The notes: generated by a model from the sequence alone, not told the origin. Shown: positions 1-10,113, numbered from the stretch's first letter. The stretch: DNA of 17,788 bases from Conoideocrella luteorostrata (GCA_032433595.1 JASWJB010000547.1:1-17788); one strand, 5' to 3'. A program made the numbers and translations.

Positions 1-155
1 ACACACACACACACACACCCACTCGCTCACCATTGCGTAGAGTGTATGCTTGGACACGCTCTGCAAAAGGTCTTATAAAAAGCAATATCCGGATCCGGCA
101 AAATCCGCGCGGCCGCGCCCCTGACCGCACGCACAGGCGTCCTCACTGCCAACAG
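1..155 (+). repeat. Dispersed AC-rich repeat, left copy
   Basis: The window opens with an (AC)9 microsatellite, followed by CATTGCGTAG, a CTTGGACACGC block, a GCAAAATCCGCGCGGC block, GCGCCCCTGACC and CCTCACTGCC. The same blocks occur in the same order and orientation at about 17329-17480. The two copies differ by substitutions and by a GC-rich insertion of about 20 bp in the right copy. The left copy is cut by the window edge, so its true start is unknown. No coding capacity is evident. It may be the end of a mobile element or a subtelomere-like repeat, but no transposase or target-site duplication was found. Confidence 0.75.
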
Positions 156-434
156 AGCATGTACATGCGCAAAAGCCTTGCAAAAACGTTATGTAAATAG
201 TGCGCCAAAATCCGCGCGCCGTCACGCCGAGTCGGGGCATGTGGCAGAGTGGGCATCGTCGGTATCATGGTATCATCGGTTGGACTCATTGGATGAGGCA
301 TCCAACTACGTACGTTGGCGAGACGGCAGCGTTAATCAGATTGCAGTCTTCGAAGCAGCGCAACTCCAATGTTCAAGGAGCCATGCCATAATGACCCTGG
401 GCAAAGTCGCGCTGAGAGTCTTGGCCTGTCGACT

Positions 435-482
435 GTATATCATGGGGGCCAGCCCCCAAACCCCCGGCCTCGCTGCGCTCGT
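435..482 (+). repeat. 48-bp GC-rich repeat with internal hairpin, left copy
   Basis: This segment runs from GTATATCATGGGGG to GCTGCGCTCGT and contains a small palindrome, GGGGGCCAGCCCCC. The reverse complement of 17698-17745 matches it at 46 of 48 positions; the two differences lie in the hairpin loop (CCA against CGC). The start of a further copy (ATATGGGGGCAAGCCC) is cut by the right window edge. The repeat therefore occurs at least twice plus a partial. I cannot assign it to a named element. Confidence 0.8.
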
Positions 483-510
483 ACGGGCGTAGAAGCATTC
501 GATGGCAAGT

Positions 511-560
511 TCATCTGACGAGCTCGTTGAAAGCTTTAATTCCCGGAAGACGTACAAGGA
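511..560 (+). repeat. Isolated copy of the 28-bp minisatellite core
   Basis: Positions 526-553 read GTTGAAAGC....CCCGGAAGACGT, a match with a few substitutions to the 28-bp core that is repeated 35 times at 10771-12751. The preceding bases, CATCTGACGAGCTC, match the end of the spacer that precedes cores 1 and 5 of the array. It is a lone unit, 33 bp downstream of the 48-bp GC-rich repeat. It shows that the core is a dispersed sequence and not only a local tandem expansion. Confidence 0.8.
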
Positions 561-1640
561 CCAGAGCGGCATTGTATACTCATGGGTCTGTCACGGGAAA
601 GCGAGTTTAATGGCTGCAAGGCAGATTCGATCTAGTGGTTTTTTTGCTATTAGACTTCTATGTATATGTGCACCAAGCGGGACAACGCGTCTGGTCCATC
701 CCGTCTCGACGGTGCTCGGCCAGGCATCAATTATCAGCTCCGGCGGTTCAACCTTGTGCTGTACCGCACTTGTAGACTCCCACGAGACCGCCGAGGAAAC
801 TTTTCAGTAAAGAGCCGTTCCGTCTTTGCCCACGAGAGGGCCACATCCTTCCGTAATTCAATTAAGAAAGCTTCTTCAGAAATGAATCTTGTGCCTTTGC
901 CGGAAAGCTCGCATTCCTTGACGGCCCGTCTTCTTTAACTGCGCAGTCTCCGTGGTTATCGCGATGCGACATGCTTCACTCGTAGGACTCCCCTGGACGT
1001 GTGCTGACCATTCGAACTGCAGCTGGACAGTCGCGACGCCGCCGATAACAATGCGATTGAGAACGGCGTTGTGCAGAGGCCTCGCGGAAGCCAACGTGTA
1101 CCTAATCTTGCGTCGCTTGCGCCGAGGTTGTTTGGGCTCCTCGCCGCCGTCTTCTCTCCCCTCTGGAGCACCGGCGTCCAAGTTGCCGTAAGCAGTGGCA
1201 GGTCAATTGTGCCGAACGTCCTCACGGCAGAAACGCGAGGATGGCGCAGGGACCGAAACATGTCTGTGTCGCATGCCGCAGCAATACATAATTATAGCGC
1301 CGACTTTGTCACTGTCTTCGCCGGTCCTAGGAGGGGTGCTGCTCCCCCCACCTGACGGTGACCTACTCCTAACATCGGGCCGTGTTCATGGGCCGCTGCT
1401 GCCTGGTCGGAGGCGGGGCATGTATAACAACTAAATGCACTGGTCGCCACCCCAAGAGATTGCTTTGCTTTGCTTACACTTATCTTTTACACCCATAATA
1501 CTACTCCGTAATCATACAGCTAATATTGACAATCCACGTGCCATGTCCAGCATCCATCCCACTGGCCGCATCCAACGCGTAACAGTATTCAGCCCACAAG
1601 ATGCAACCCGGCAAAATAATGTACCGTTCCGCTAGCCCCA
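561..1640. other. Non-genic flank with no supported gene
   Basis: Open frames here are about 60-100 codons long, mostly overlap on opposite strands, and several lack an ATG start. I recognise no family, intron structure or RNA gene. The minus-strand frame at about 876-1181 encodes a basic run (PRRKRRK) and could be an eroded coding fragment. It begins with TTG only about ten codons after a stop and has no clear splice acceptor, so it is not called. A palindromic CACGTG lies near 1535. Confidence 0.5.
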
Positions 1641-1844
1641 CAGCAGTGACTTGTCCGGTGTCGTGTCGACTGTAGCGAGGATGAAGCATTTTATTGGCTG
1701 ATGAACCCGGCGACCTTGGGTTCAGCGCGTATCGAGTGGCCAGGAAATGCGCATACTGGCGACCAAAGAAGGGTCATCGGGTCAACTAATGTACGGCGCT
1801 TGCATCAGAGGCTGCTGAGCTGAGATCCATCCAATTCACCTTTG
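1641..1844 (+). promoter_or_regulatory. Presumed upstream region of the 577-aa gene
   Basis: These 200 bp precede the ATG at 1845. An inverted CCAAT box (ATTGG at 1692-1696) lies about 150 bp upstream of the start codon, a distance usual for fungal CCAAT-binding-complex sites. The start context is TTTGATGG. No clear TATA box was seen. The assignment rests on position and one short motif. Confidence 0.35.
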
Positions 1845-3629
1845 ATGGCGAACCTGGAGAAGAGGAAGAGACAGCGACCGGAAGACTTCTCGCTAGACCA
1901 TCGCCCGACAAAGAAGAGTCAGACCGACCGTCATCAGTCGCGTCCCAACTTCCCACCCGAGTTTTGGGATAACCTGTCTAAAGTCTGGCTTACTCCTCGA
2001 GCCTTGCGAGAACTTGATCGGCGAAACAGCGAGCAGCCATCCTCAAAGCCATCTTCGGTTGGCGTGAGCTGTAAAGATATTGGACGGTTTGCGCGACACG
2101 GCGGACCAGATCTACGCCATCTTCGTCGAGTATGTCAACTCCCCGGTTCTTGTATGCCTGGCTAACTAACATACCTGTAGTATCCTGACCCGACGCTCGC
2201 TCTGCCGTCGATGGCGAGCAAATCCTCCGGATCGTCCCGACGGACGCAATCGACTCATGCGACGAGCGTGTCTTCTAAGAACAGAAGGTCGTCCGCATAC
2301 GATGCCGACTTCGAGCAGGACCTCAACGATCATGGAATATTCGCCAATAATCGCCGATCAAAGTCTAGCAACATGCAGGAAATCCGACAGGAGCTCACTA
2401 AGCCAAGACCTTCGCTCTCACCATCCCAATTTTCCGATGGCGCATTCGAAGACTTCCAACAGAGGAATGAGGACATCATATCGGAAGACAGGGTCATGAG
2501 CGACATACTGCCAATTATTCACGGTAGTGCCCGCATCCCAAACGAGAGGAATCTGCTCTTCACAAACCTTGACTCTATCACGGAAAGAGCGACTGTCGAC
2601 CTAAAGCCTGACTTCTATGATGGTGCTCCCCTTGGAGATGTCAACAACACGGTTCGATCACAGCTACAGAAGCACATCGTACCAACCAAGCATACGAAAG
2701 CGCCAGTCGCACCTAATTACTTCATCGAAGCCAAGGCCCCTCGGGGAGGCGCGGACGTTGCGAAGCGGCAGATAACTCATGACCTTGCTATCGGAGCGCG
2801 CGGCATGCATAGTCTTCAGAACTACGGTGAGGAAGATCCTGTCTATGACGGGAATGCGTACGCGTACGGCTCGACCTACCATTCCGGAGCCGGCTTGCTG
2901 CAGCTGTATGCTACCCACATGACCTCACCGACGGCACCAGGGGTCCAACCGGAGTACCATATGACCAAGATTAGAGGATTCGACATGACTGATAGTCGTG
3001 AGACCTTTGTCGAAGGAGCTACTGCGCAACGGAATCTAAGGGATCTGGCCAAGACTCACCGCCGCAACTTCATCGAGACGGCAAATGCGCGAGCTCTGGC
3101 TGAAACGGAGACCTTGCTGCTAGAGAAAGAGTCCGTAGAGGTCATAGAGCCTAGTGCTTCTCAGCCTTTGCACTATGTCGAGGAATACTCTCAAGAAGAT
3201 CTCGAGCCGGCCGTGTATGGCTCATCTCAGTATCTTGACGAGGTGCCTGAATTGCCCGAGTATAATTATGACTTGGACGAGCCGGAGGATGATAGTCAAG
3301 TCCTCGCAGCGCACTCCGAGCCATTGGCAAGCTTTGCGACAAGCTTCTCGACAAGCGTCGCATCAAGTAGTGCACCGAAGAAACGCCATAGGTTGTCGAA
3401 GAGTCCGCCTTCGACATCGCACAAGAAACAAGGGTCGAACAAGGGTCGGAAGAGCGGTAGAGCCAATTCTTCGACACAGGTAACCGAATTACCAGCATCG
3501 ACTTGTATTGATTCATCAGTGACATCGGCAGACGATTACTGGACTTGGAGCAACAAGCGGCAGGCGTGGTATCACCGCAATGCGGATGGGACTCGTACTT
3601 GGGATGCAAAGGGAAAGCGAAAGCTATAG
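1845..3629 (+). CDS. Fungal protein with PD-(D/E)xK-like nuclease signature and C-terminal WW-like motif
   Basis: The gene has two exons, 1845-2129 and 2181-3629, giving 577 aa. The 51-bp intron runs GTATGT to CTGTAG with a GCTAAC branch-point-like site. Splicing joins ...GGPDLRHLRR to YPDP in frame, a continuous stretch that I recognise from a large fungal family. The start at 1845 is the first ATG in frame. The N-terminus is basic (KRKRQRP), as in nuclear proteins, and is followed by FWDNLSKVWLTPRALRELDRRN-type sequence near residues 40-61. A core at about 225-395 contains PDFYDG (Asp239), FIEAK (Glu278, Lys280) and a following Gln292. This spacing fits the PD-(D/E)xK nuclease fold, possibly the fungal family DUF7924; that name is from memory. 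After an acidic/serine-rich linker and a basic stretch, WTWSN...WYHRN...TW (549-569) resembles a WW domain. Its target, partner and activity are unknown. Confidence 0.85.
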
Positions 3630-3739
3630 GATAGTTACCTTATAACCAAAGATATTATCTGCTGAGGGAAGAGCCCGTTGTTTAATGCCAGAGCGATATA
3701 TAATGTTATTTTCTAACAAGAAGCAATCTATATATATAG

Positions 3740-4018
3740 TCACAATTGTAGAGGTAAAGAGGAAGGAAGGGTGAGCATGTTCAGTTGGGGGAATGGCTCC
3801 ACATTATTGTTGTCTGATATGTTTATGAAGTCATTATTCCAAGACAGATACCCATCAGGCTGGTTTGACGGCATTCCTTGTGCCCTCTGATTTGTATCAT
3901 ATCTTGTGTTGAGCTGTTCCACGCCCAAATTAGGTTGTCGTTGCAGGCTTTGTCCAATATCCCTGAAGGGCTGAGGAAATAGCTGTTGCTGATACTGTGT
4001 TGGGGCCATCACGGGATA
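3740..4018 (-). CDS. Possible C-terminal continuation of the zinc-finger gene (Q/N/P-rich)
   Basis: Immediately beyond the TGA at 4009 of the zinc-finger gene, a shifted frame stays open for 92 codons to a stop at 3740. It starts YPVMAPTQYQQQ and is rich in Gln, Asn, Pro and Leu, which continues the low-complexity character of the upstream tail (polyQ, then RPMRPGQM). The two frames join if 29 nt (4047-4019, beginning GTGACT and ending CAAG) are removed. The full protein would then be 1495 aa. Twenty-nine nt is shorter than usual fungal introns, so this could equally be a frameshifting insertion, an assembly error or a decayed tail. There is no independent promoter or convincing start codon. 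Confidence 0.45.
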   Translation of the reverse strand, partial: YPVMAPTQYQQQLFPQPFRDIGQSLQRQPNLGVEQLNTRYDTNQRAQGMPSNQPDGYLSWNNDFINISDNNNVEPFPQLNMLTLPSSLPLQL

Positions 4019-7000
4019 CTTGAATTGATAGGGGGACTGGAAGTCACATCTTGATGCCCATTGAAGTTATGCTCCATTTGCCCCGGTCTCATAGGCCGAT
4101 TCTGCTGCTGCTGCTGCTGGCCGCTAGAAAACTGGGCTGACGGTGTAGAAGGGTTCAGTGGCAGCGGGATGTTCTGTCGCGGTGGTAGTGGCAGCGGGAT
4201 GTTCGGTCGCAGTGGTAGTAGCAGCGGGATGTTCTGTCGCAGTGGTAGTGGCAGCGGGATGCTTTCTCGTGGTAAGAACGGCATCTTCTGTCGTAGAGGC
4301 AGATCTTGAACTGGGCTAATGATGGTATCAGCCGTCAATTCCTTGGCTTTAGCAGCTGCAAGACGAATCACAGGGAGAGAAATTTGTTCCATGTGCTTGG
4401 CTACGTGTACCGTGAGTTTCTTCCACGTCGGAAAGACTTTGCCACAGAATCGACACGGTTCGTCTTGAGGGCGCGCTGTCGATTCAGTGTGGCATTGCTC
4501 GACCTTCTGCCATAATGGATCCATAATGCTTCCAGCACGTTTCATCGCAGCCTTGGTCTTGACTAGGGGCTCCAAAAACTTGTGCTCGCGCACCAAATGC
4601 TGCAAAAAGTTGTCTCTTCTGTAGCATGTGTGTCGGCAATCGTCCACATCACATGTCCACCATTCCAGGTGTCGGTGACCTTCATTTTCGTGACGAACCC
4701 AGTCGGCCTTGCGTTTAAAAATCTTCGGGTCCCGGCATTTGTCCCATGTGCAGGTGAACGGTTGCACATCTTCATGGACATGTTTTGTCCAGTCTGATGG
4801 CTTTCGAAATTTCTTTTTCTGGAAGCAGAGCTGGCACTCAAGCTCTGCGGGCAGATATTGAACTGGTGGCATAGGAATGTCCGGTGGGAAACTCTCTTGA
4901 TCAATAGCACCTTCTGTAGGGATGCCCTCGTCGTCCTCTATCCCAGAGGAAAGAGGATCTAATCCCTTGGGATCCCCTTTCTCATCGAGAATGTTTGCTG
5001 ATCCGCCAAGGGCCAGGCATAATGGTCCACAGCTACAATTGGCACCCAAGCCAAGATGCTTGACTTTTGCTGTCAGGAGAAGTTTGTATCGGACGAGTTG
5101 CTGGCGAGCAATTCTATCAACTAGATACCCGTGCGTATTGCCTAGATCGGGGTTCAGCTTTATGACGTGCTGCTGAAAGCCGGCCAAGTTGGGCGTAATG
5201 TCGTCAATGACGTTGGTACTCATTTCGTTATCCTCGTATAAATGGTTGTCGTCGTCGTCATCATCATCATCATCAGCATGCAAATTAATGACGTTGCTTA
5301 CGCGGGCGACGGGAGGCTTGCCAGTCTTGCTCCACGTGTCGACAAGACCCGATATACCTTCCATTCTCGCCGCACTTGTAGAGGGTTTTGGTATCTCAGA
5401 TTTGCTCCTAGGCCGATGCAGGGAGTTCTTCACTGTGAGGCTCTCAAAAGAGGCTCTTGGTGAGGCCATCGGAGAAACACCACTGACAGAGCCACTGCGA
5501 GAGTGGCTTGTCCACATAGACGCCATGTTTTGTCCCATGGTTGCCAGCGTTGTGTTGATGCTTAGGGAAGGCTTTCTGCTGCTGCTGGAGCTTCCCAGCG
5601 GAGGCGAGAGGTGTGGCGTGCTCTTACGCTTGATGTTTTGCTCAGACTCTTCTTGGTAAGGTTCCTCGTCTTGGCCACTCACTGACCGGCCTCGAGATCT
5701 GCTCCGAGACCTTTTGCGCAGTTGATTGACGCTGGTCCGCCTTACAAGGGCCTGGAGGTCCTTGAAGAAGCTATCGGGACCCGTTCCGTAATACCTCCAA
5801 TCGTCTGCATGGGCGACGCTGTTTTCAAGTTCTCGCATGTATTCCTCCCGGCCTTTCGGCAACTCGGACATCTGTCCCGAAGTTTCATTTTGAGGAACCA
5901 GCTGGTCTAACTGGTGAGCTGGGAAAGGCCATGATGGGGGCGAGAATGAGGTGCTTGGCGCAATGTCATACACTGTTTGCCATTGTGCGCATTCAATTGC
6001 ACTCACACCATGTGGCCCTATATTATAGTTGGTCGCCATATTTTTTGATGGACCTGGGATCGAACTCGAAGCAATTTTTTCGCTGGGTGCAGCAGCTATC
6101 CGCTTGTCGAACTGCTTTTCTGTGGAAGGTCTGAATGAAGTTATTGGAGTCTGGCTGTACGAGGAAAAGGTGGGGACCAAGTTCTTCCGTGGAAGGGAAG
6201 GATATGAGGCATCCGGCAGAATAACAGTATGAGCATTAAATCTCGCCTTGATCTGGCGTATCGTGCGTGAAAGTGGGATAATGTGTCCGTGTCCAAAAGC
6301 GTCTGAGCCGATTACATGTCCGTACACGTCAAACGTTTCCTGGTCCACAACAATCGAGCCGCACTCACCCGGTATGATGCCTATATGATGCTTCAGTCAG
6401 CGAGAGCAGCGAGCTGGGCCGACGAGTTCCGCTCCGGGGTCAACGAACCATCAACCCCATCCATGATGAGGGTCCAAACTTGGCAAAGATCTTGTCCAGG
6501 CAGCGATCCTAGGTAGCTGGGTCCGGATAGCAGCCTGCCTTTCCTCACTCCAAGCATTGCAGATATTAGGTAGACTGGACTCGCATAAATGCATGGCGAA
6601 TCGGCCACTGTTCCTAAGAAAATACGCGCACCATCATCCAGTACAAGGTAGTTGCATCTCTTCCCATTTGGATTGTCGCTGTTGATGCTCAAACATGCCC
6701 AGTCCAGGTATTGTTTCGAAATATCCTTTGCAGAAGAACTTTCCACCAACTCAGCTGATTCGGACTGTAGGAGATGACCACTTAAACGAAGCCTTTCCCA
6801 GCCAGTCATTACCTCTATATTGCCGGCACCACCTGAGTCGCGACTCGGCGCTGTAGGGACAACATTTGAAGTTGTTGAGGGACTTGCGGTATCTTTGCTA
6901 CTCGCGCCTGTCTGTTCTTCATAATCATCGTCGCTGTCGTTGAACCATACGCCACTGCCATCTTGCTCGCTTGAGAGTCTGTGTTCCATCTCGGCCAACG

Positions 7001-8406
7001 ACTTTGGGCCAACATCCATCTCAATACCCTTCTGTTCGACAATGCCATCCCGGAAGAGATGATCTACAGTAAGCACTTTGTCGGCTCCATCAATTTCCAG
7101 TGTCAGTCCAACCGTTGCATAACGCCCCTGGTACTCAATCAAAGCTCCGCATCTGGTTAAGCTGGCTCGAGGCGAGATAAGAGAAATGCTTTTACCGGCT
7201 GTATATCTCGTGGGATCCAAGTCAGTAGGGTAGTAGCAGAGACTGAAAGGGGGCTTTGCTGTTGGAGGATCCAGAAACATCCTGGAACGTATCGATGACG
7301 ATCCGTAGCAATATAGCCGGCGGCCCGCAGTGCGATTGAACAGGCTTCGGAGTTTGGTCATGTCTCTACAGTTGCACTTGACCAAGATTGATGGTATCGC
7401 CTGTAAGGCTGATGACCCCACCATACGCAGATCGTAGTCAATGAACCGTGCACGATCTCTCAACGTATCATGTTCGTCGACGGCCTTCTTCAACTCATGA
7501 ACCACATAAGTAAATCTGCAGCTGTAGTCTTCTATAGACCAAGGCCCGGAGGAAACGGCCAGAAAGCACCATATCCTCTTATTTCGGCTACCATAAAGAG
7601 GAATACTGTACTGGGACAGATCCGAGTTCGGTTCCAGGTTATTTTGCGTAGGAGCATTGAGGCTGGTCAAGTCGTCGGTTGGCAAAAAGACAGATGCAAT
7701 TTGAGTGGGCGAGTTGCGTTGGACAGGAATGGCTGGCTCGACTGGCTTCCCGACACTCGGGTTGAGAACAGGAGGCTTTACTGACTCGATGGCTGATATG
7801 TTGGTCGTGGAACATTTGGGGGGGACGTCATTGCCGGCCGTACGAGGTTCAAGTTGTTTTTGAGTAGTCGAACATTCGGTCACTCTCGAAGCGGCAGGGT
7901 TCCAAGCAACTGTGTCGCTGGCAGCAACGTCGCCGTCTTGGTCATCTGTAGGCAGAACGCCGCGGATCAAAACCCGACCCTTCGTTAAATCTAGCGCTGC
8001 CAAGGTTCGAACAGCTGCATTTGCTGCATTGCTACGACTGTTCGTAGTAGCTATGCTCTCATGCGACAAAATTTCCCTGGTCCCCTCAAGCAGCCCCTCG
8101 GTCGCTTCGCTAGCCCGGCGTTTTCTGAAGAAACCAAGACCCTTCTTCCGAGATTGATTGACGTCTTTCAATACATTCTGTTCCCTGTAAAGGATGGCAT
8201 AAGCATACTTGGGTCATACGGTAACCTGATGTGGGCAGGCACTATAGTGGATGGATAATGACTTACAACTCGCCAAGTTGCCCGGATTCAACACACGATT
8301 GAATCAAGCCACCATTTGTAAACATTTTGATGCTTTCGGCTGCTCTGAGGGAATTTGGCAACAACGACACTTTCGAGTTGCACCGATTTGAACTTGACGA
8401 CTCCAT
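4009..8406 (-). CDS. Large protein: chymotrypsin-fold-like domain plus four C2H2 zinc fingers
   Basis: I reconstruct three exons, 8406-8267, 8184-6449 and 6380-4009, giving 1415 aa. Intron 1 (82 bp) has donor GTAAGT and acceptor TTTACAG. Intron 2 (68 bp) has donor GTTCGT, a GCTGAC branch-like site and acceptor ATATAG. Both joins keep frame. The start ATG at 8406 has a CACCATGG context. Residues about 385-660 look like a trypsin/chymotrypsin fold: LTVDHLF (His422), LDWACLSI (Asp541, like DIAL) and GECGS (Cys632 where trypsins have Ser). The middle is Ser/Arg-rich (RSRSRSRGRS, nuclear or phospho-regulated by inference) with nine Asp at 995-1003. Four C2H2 fingers follow at about 1141-1161, 1169-1194, 1202-1225 and 1268-1288, the last in a FPTWKKLTVH...KHMEQISLP context that I recognise from many fungal proteins. 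The tail has decapeptide PLRQNIPLPL-like repeats and polyQ. Natural substrate and DNA target are unknown. Confidence 0.82.
4160..4280 (-). repeat. 30-bp in-frame coding repeat
   Basis: On the plus strand the unit starts GGCAGCGGGATGTTCTGTCG and recurs every 30 bp, with about 3.6 nearly identical copies. It lies in the last exon of the zinc-finger gene, where it encodes a Pro/Leu/Arg/Asn decapeptide repeated in tandem after the fourth zinc finger. The period is a multiple of three, so copy-number change would keep the frame. Confidence 0.85.
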
Positions 8407-8569
8407 GGTGCACAGCCACGAAGAAGCCCGGCCTAAGGCACACTTGCATAGATTGTGGAGCGTACTCTATTGGCCAGCCAGTCGATGATCTTTCAGCTGA
8501 GCGTTGTGCGGAGTAGGAATCGGAGCTCGCAACTGATCTATCGAAGATTCGTTTTCCCTCAAAAGGTTG
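8407..8569. promoter_or_regulatory. Divergent intergenic region between the zinc-finger gene and the membrane protein gene
   Basis: Only 163 bp separate the two start codons (8406 on minus, 8570 on plus). A CCAAT box in minus orientation (ATTGG at 8469-8473, in TATTGGCCA) lies near the middle. Both transcripts must start within or close to this stretch, so the genes probably share regulatory sequence. No other known operator was recognised. Confidence 0.55.
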
Positions 8570-9755
8570 ATGAAAAGCATCATGACGAGATCCAGTTCTC
8601 AGGAGAGAAGTGAGACCGCATCTCAACTATTCGGAAAGGCAGGCGCCTTCCCATTCTTCTTCGCCCTCTTCGACGACTTCCTCAGCCAGGAAAACGACGT
8701 TGCGCTCAGCCTCACGGGCCCAAACATGCAGGAGCAACTCTCCTACAAGAGTATCCTCCACGCAGCAGGCATCATCAAGGACAATCCCGACATGACCAAG
8801 GAAGAAGTGATACAAAAATTGCGTGCAACCGCTGCGCCGTCTTGCATGTCCAAACTCGAAAAGAACGTCAACTTGGCCGTTCAAGCAATGCTCATGGTCG
8901 ACTGTACAGCCAATCACTGGCACGCGACCGATTTCACCCTGGGAAACCACCGTCCAATATCCTGGCTGTCACAGGAGAAATACGTTGATTTCTTCGAGCG
9001 CTCATTTCCAGCGGGCCACCAGTCGTCTTTAAACAAGATTCAAGCTGCAATTGAAGACAAGGCGTCGATGAAGGCATGGAAATTACAAAAGCGCTTGGGC
9101 ATCAGCTTTCGTGGAACAAATAACCTAGCCGAGCACCTCCTCTTCGATCCCCGACGGAATTGTCTGTATCTATTCCACCATGCTGAGTTCTTGAAGGCGC
9201 ATCTGGAAAGATATCAAAGCCATGACCGGCCGCTCGAGATGACTGCGCTCGAAAGTTTGAACCTGTAAGTAAGTCCGTCCAAGGTGGAAAGACATGTGAT
9301 TAACAACTTGTCCTTGCTAACTTGCTGACAGCGGCACGGTACCAGCACAATTGCTCGTCGAAACACTCCACTCACTACAGTCCCTACTCTTTCCACCGAT
9401 TGATCAAAAGTCCGCAGCAATCCTTGATAGACTAATGACTAAACGCAACGAGAATTTCGACTGTGAGTGTGCCGAATACGAAGGATATAAAATATTCCAA
9501 GAACCGCCCGAGAGCTTCCAGTATGTGTACTGGGGAGAGCGGCTGGTACACCTCCAGGAGCTTCTAAAAACCCGACCACCGCGTAATAGGTTGGAACGCT
9601 GGCTCAAATGGCAAAGCAGCGAAGGCAACGCTCTCTTTGTAGCTCTTTTGGCGCTGCTAATCTCGATATGCGTTGGAGCCGTATCCGTTGGAATTGGTGC
9701 TGTTCAAGTGTGGATTGCGTGGATGGCGTGGAAGCATCCAGTTGCCCCGGGATAG
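8570..9755 (+). CDS. Fungal family protein with C-terminal membrane anchor
   Basis: The gene has two exons, 8570-9264 and 9332-9755, giving 372 aa. The 67-bp intron starts GTAAGT, contains GCTAAC, and ends GCTGACAG. The splice joins ESLNL to GTVPAQLLVETL in frame, whereas reading through would hit TAA at once. I take the first ATG (8570); a second in-frame ATG is at 8582. The soluble part is mostly helical-looking, and YVYWGERL falls near residues 296-303. A single strongly hydrophobic segment (about 331-365) ends in WIAWMAWKHPV, leaving a tail of only a few residues. This tail-anchor layout matches an uncharacterised fungal family that I recognise but cannot name; no catalytic motif is visible. 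The gene is divergent from the protease/zinc-finger gene. Orientation in the membrane is unknown. Confidence 0.85.
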
Positions 9756-10113
9756 TCACTAACCTGGCAACAGCTGATAATAGCATGCATTCAACAATGA
9801 ACTGTATTGTACACTGTGATTACCACTTAACTGCTTAAAGTCACCAATCTTCTCTTGCTTCAGTGTCACAAAACAGCAATCCCGCCCACAACCTACATTA
9901 TCTCAGGAATCCAAGTCGTAATCAACACCATAAATAGCATTTGCTTCTGCAGGCAAATTCCAAGATACCTGCGACGGAAGTGCTTCCCGGTCGGAGGAAG
10001 CATCGTCATCCTCGACGGCTTCGGGCCTACCACCAACATCACAGATAGAATTTATGAAGAGCATGAAAAAAACCGTGTGGAATCACGCTTTAAATATTCC
10101 ATTTTCGTATTCT
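9756..10113. other. Intergenic stretch with a weak minus-strand acidic frame
   Basis: This stretch lies between the membrane protein gene and the broken minus-strand gene. On the minus strand a frame of about 60 codons ends at a TGA at 9903 and reads through an acidic, protein-like stretch (EDDDASSDREALPSQ, then YGVDYDLDS before the stop). It could be the last exon of the broken gene, since a TAG acceptor-like site precedes it. I could not find a donor that gives the right phase. No RNA gene or terminator was recognised. Confidence 0.3.

Noticed and set aside
876..1181. Minus-strand 101-codon frame with a basic PRRKRRK patch
   Set aside because: It starts with TTG shortly after a stop, has no splice site or recognised family, and overlaps another open frame on the same strand.
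8288..8626. 112-codon minus-strand frame upstream of the zinc-finger gene
   Set aside because: It overlaps exon 1 of the reconstructed gene in another frame and also runs into the start of the divergent gene; the spliced exon with a CACCATGG start explains the region better.
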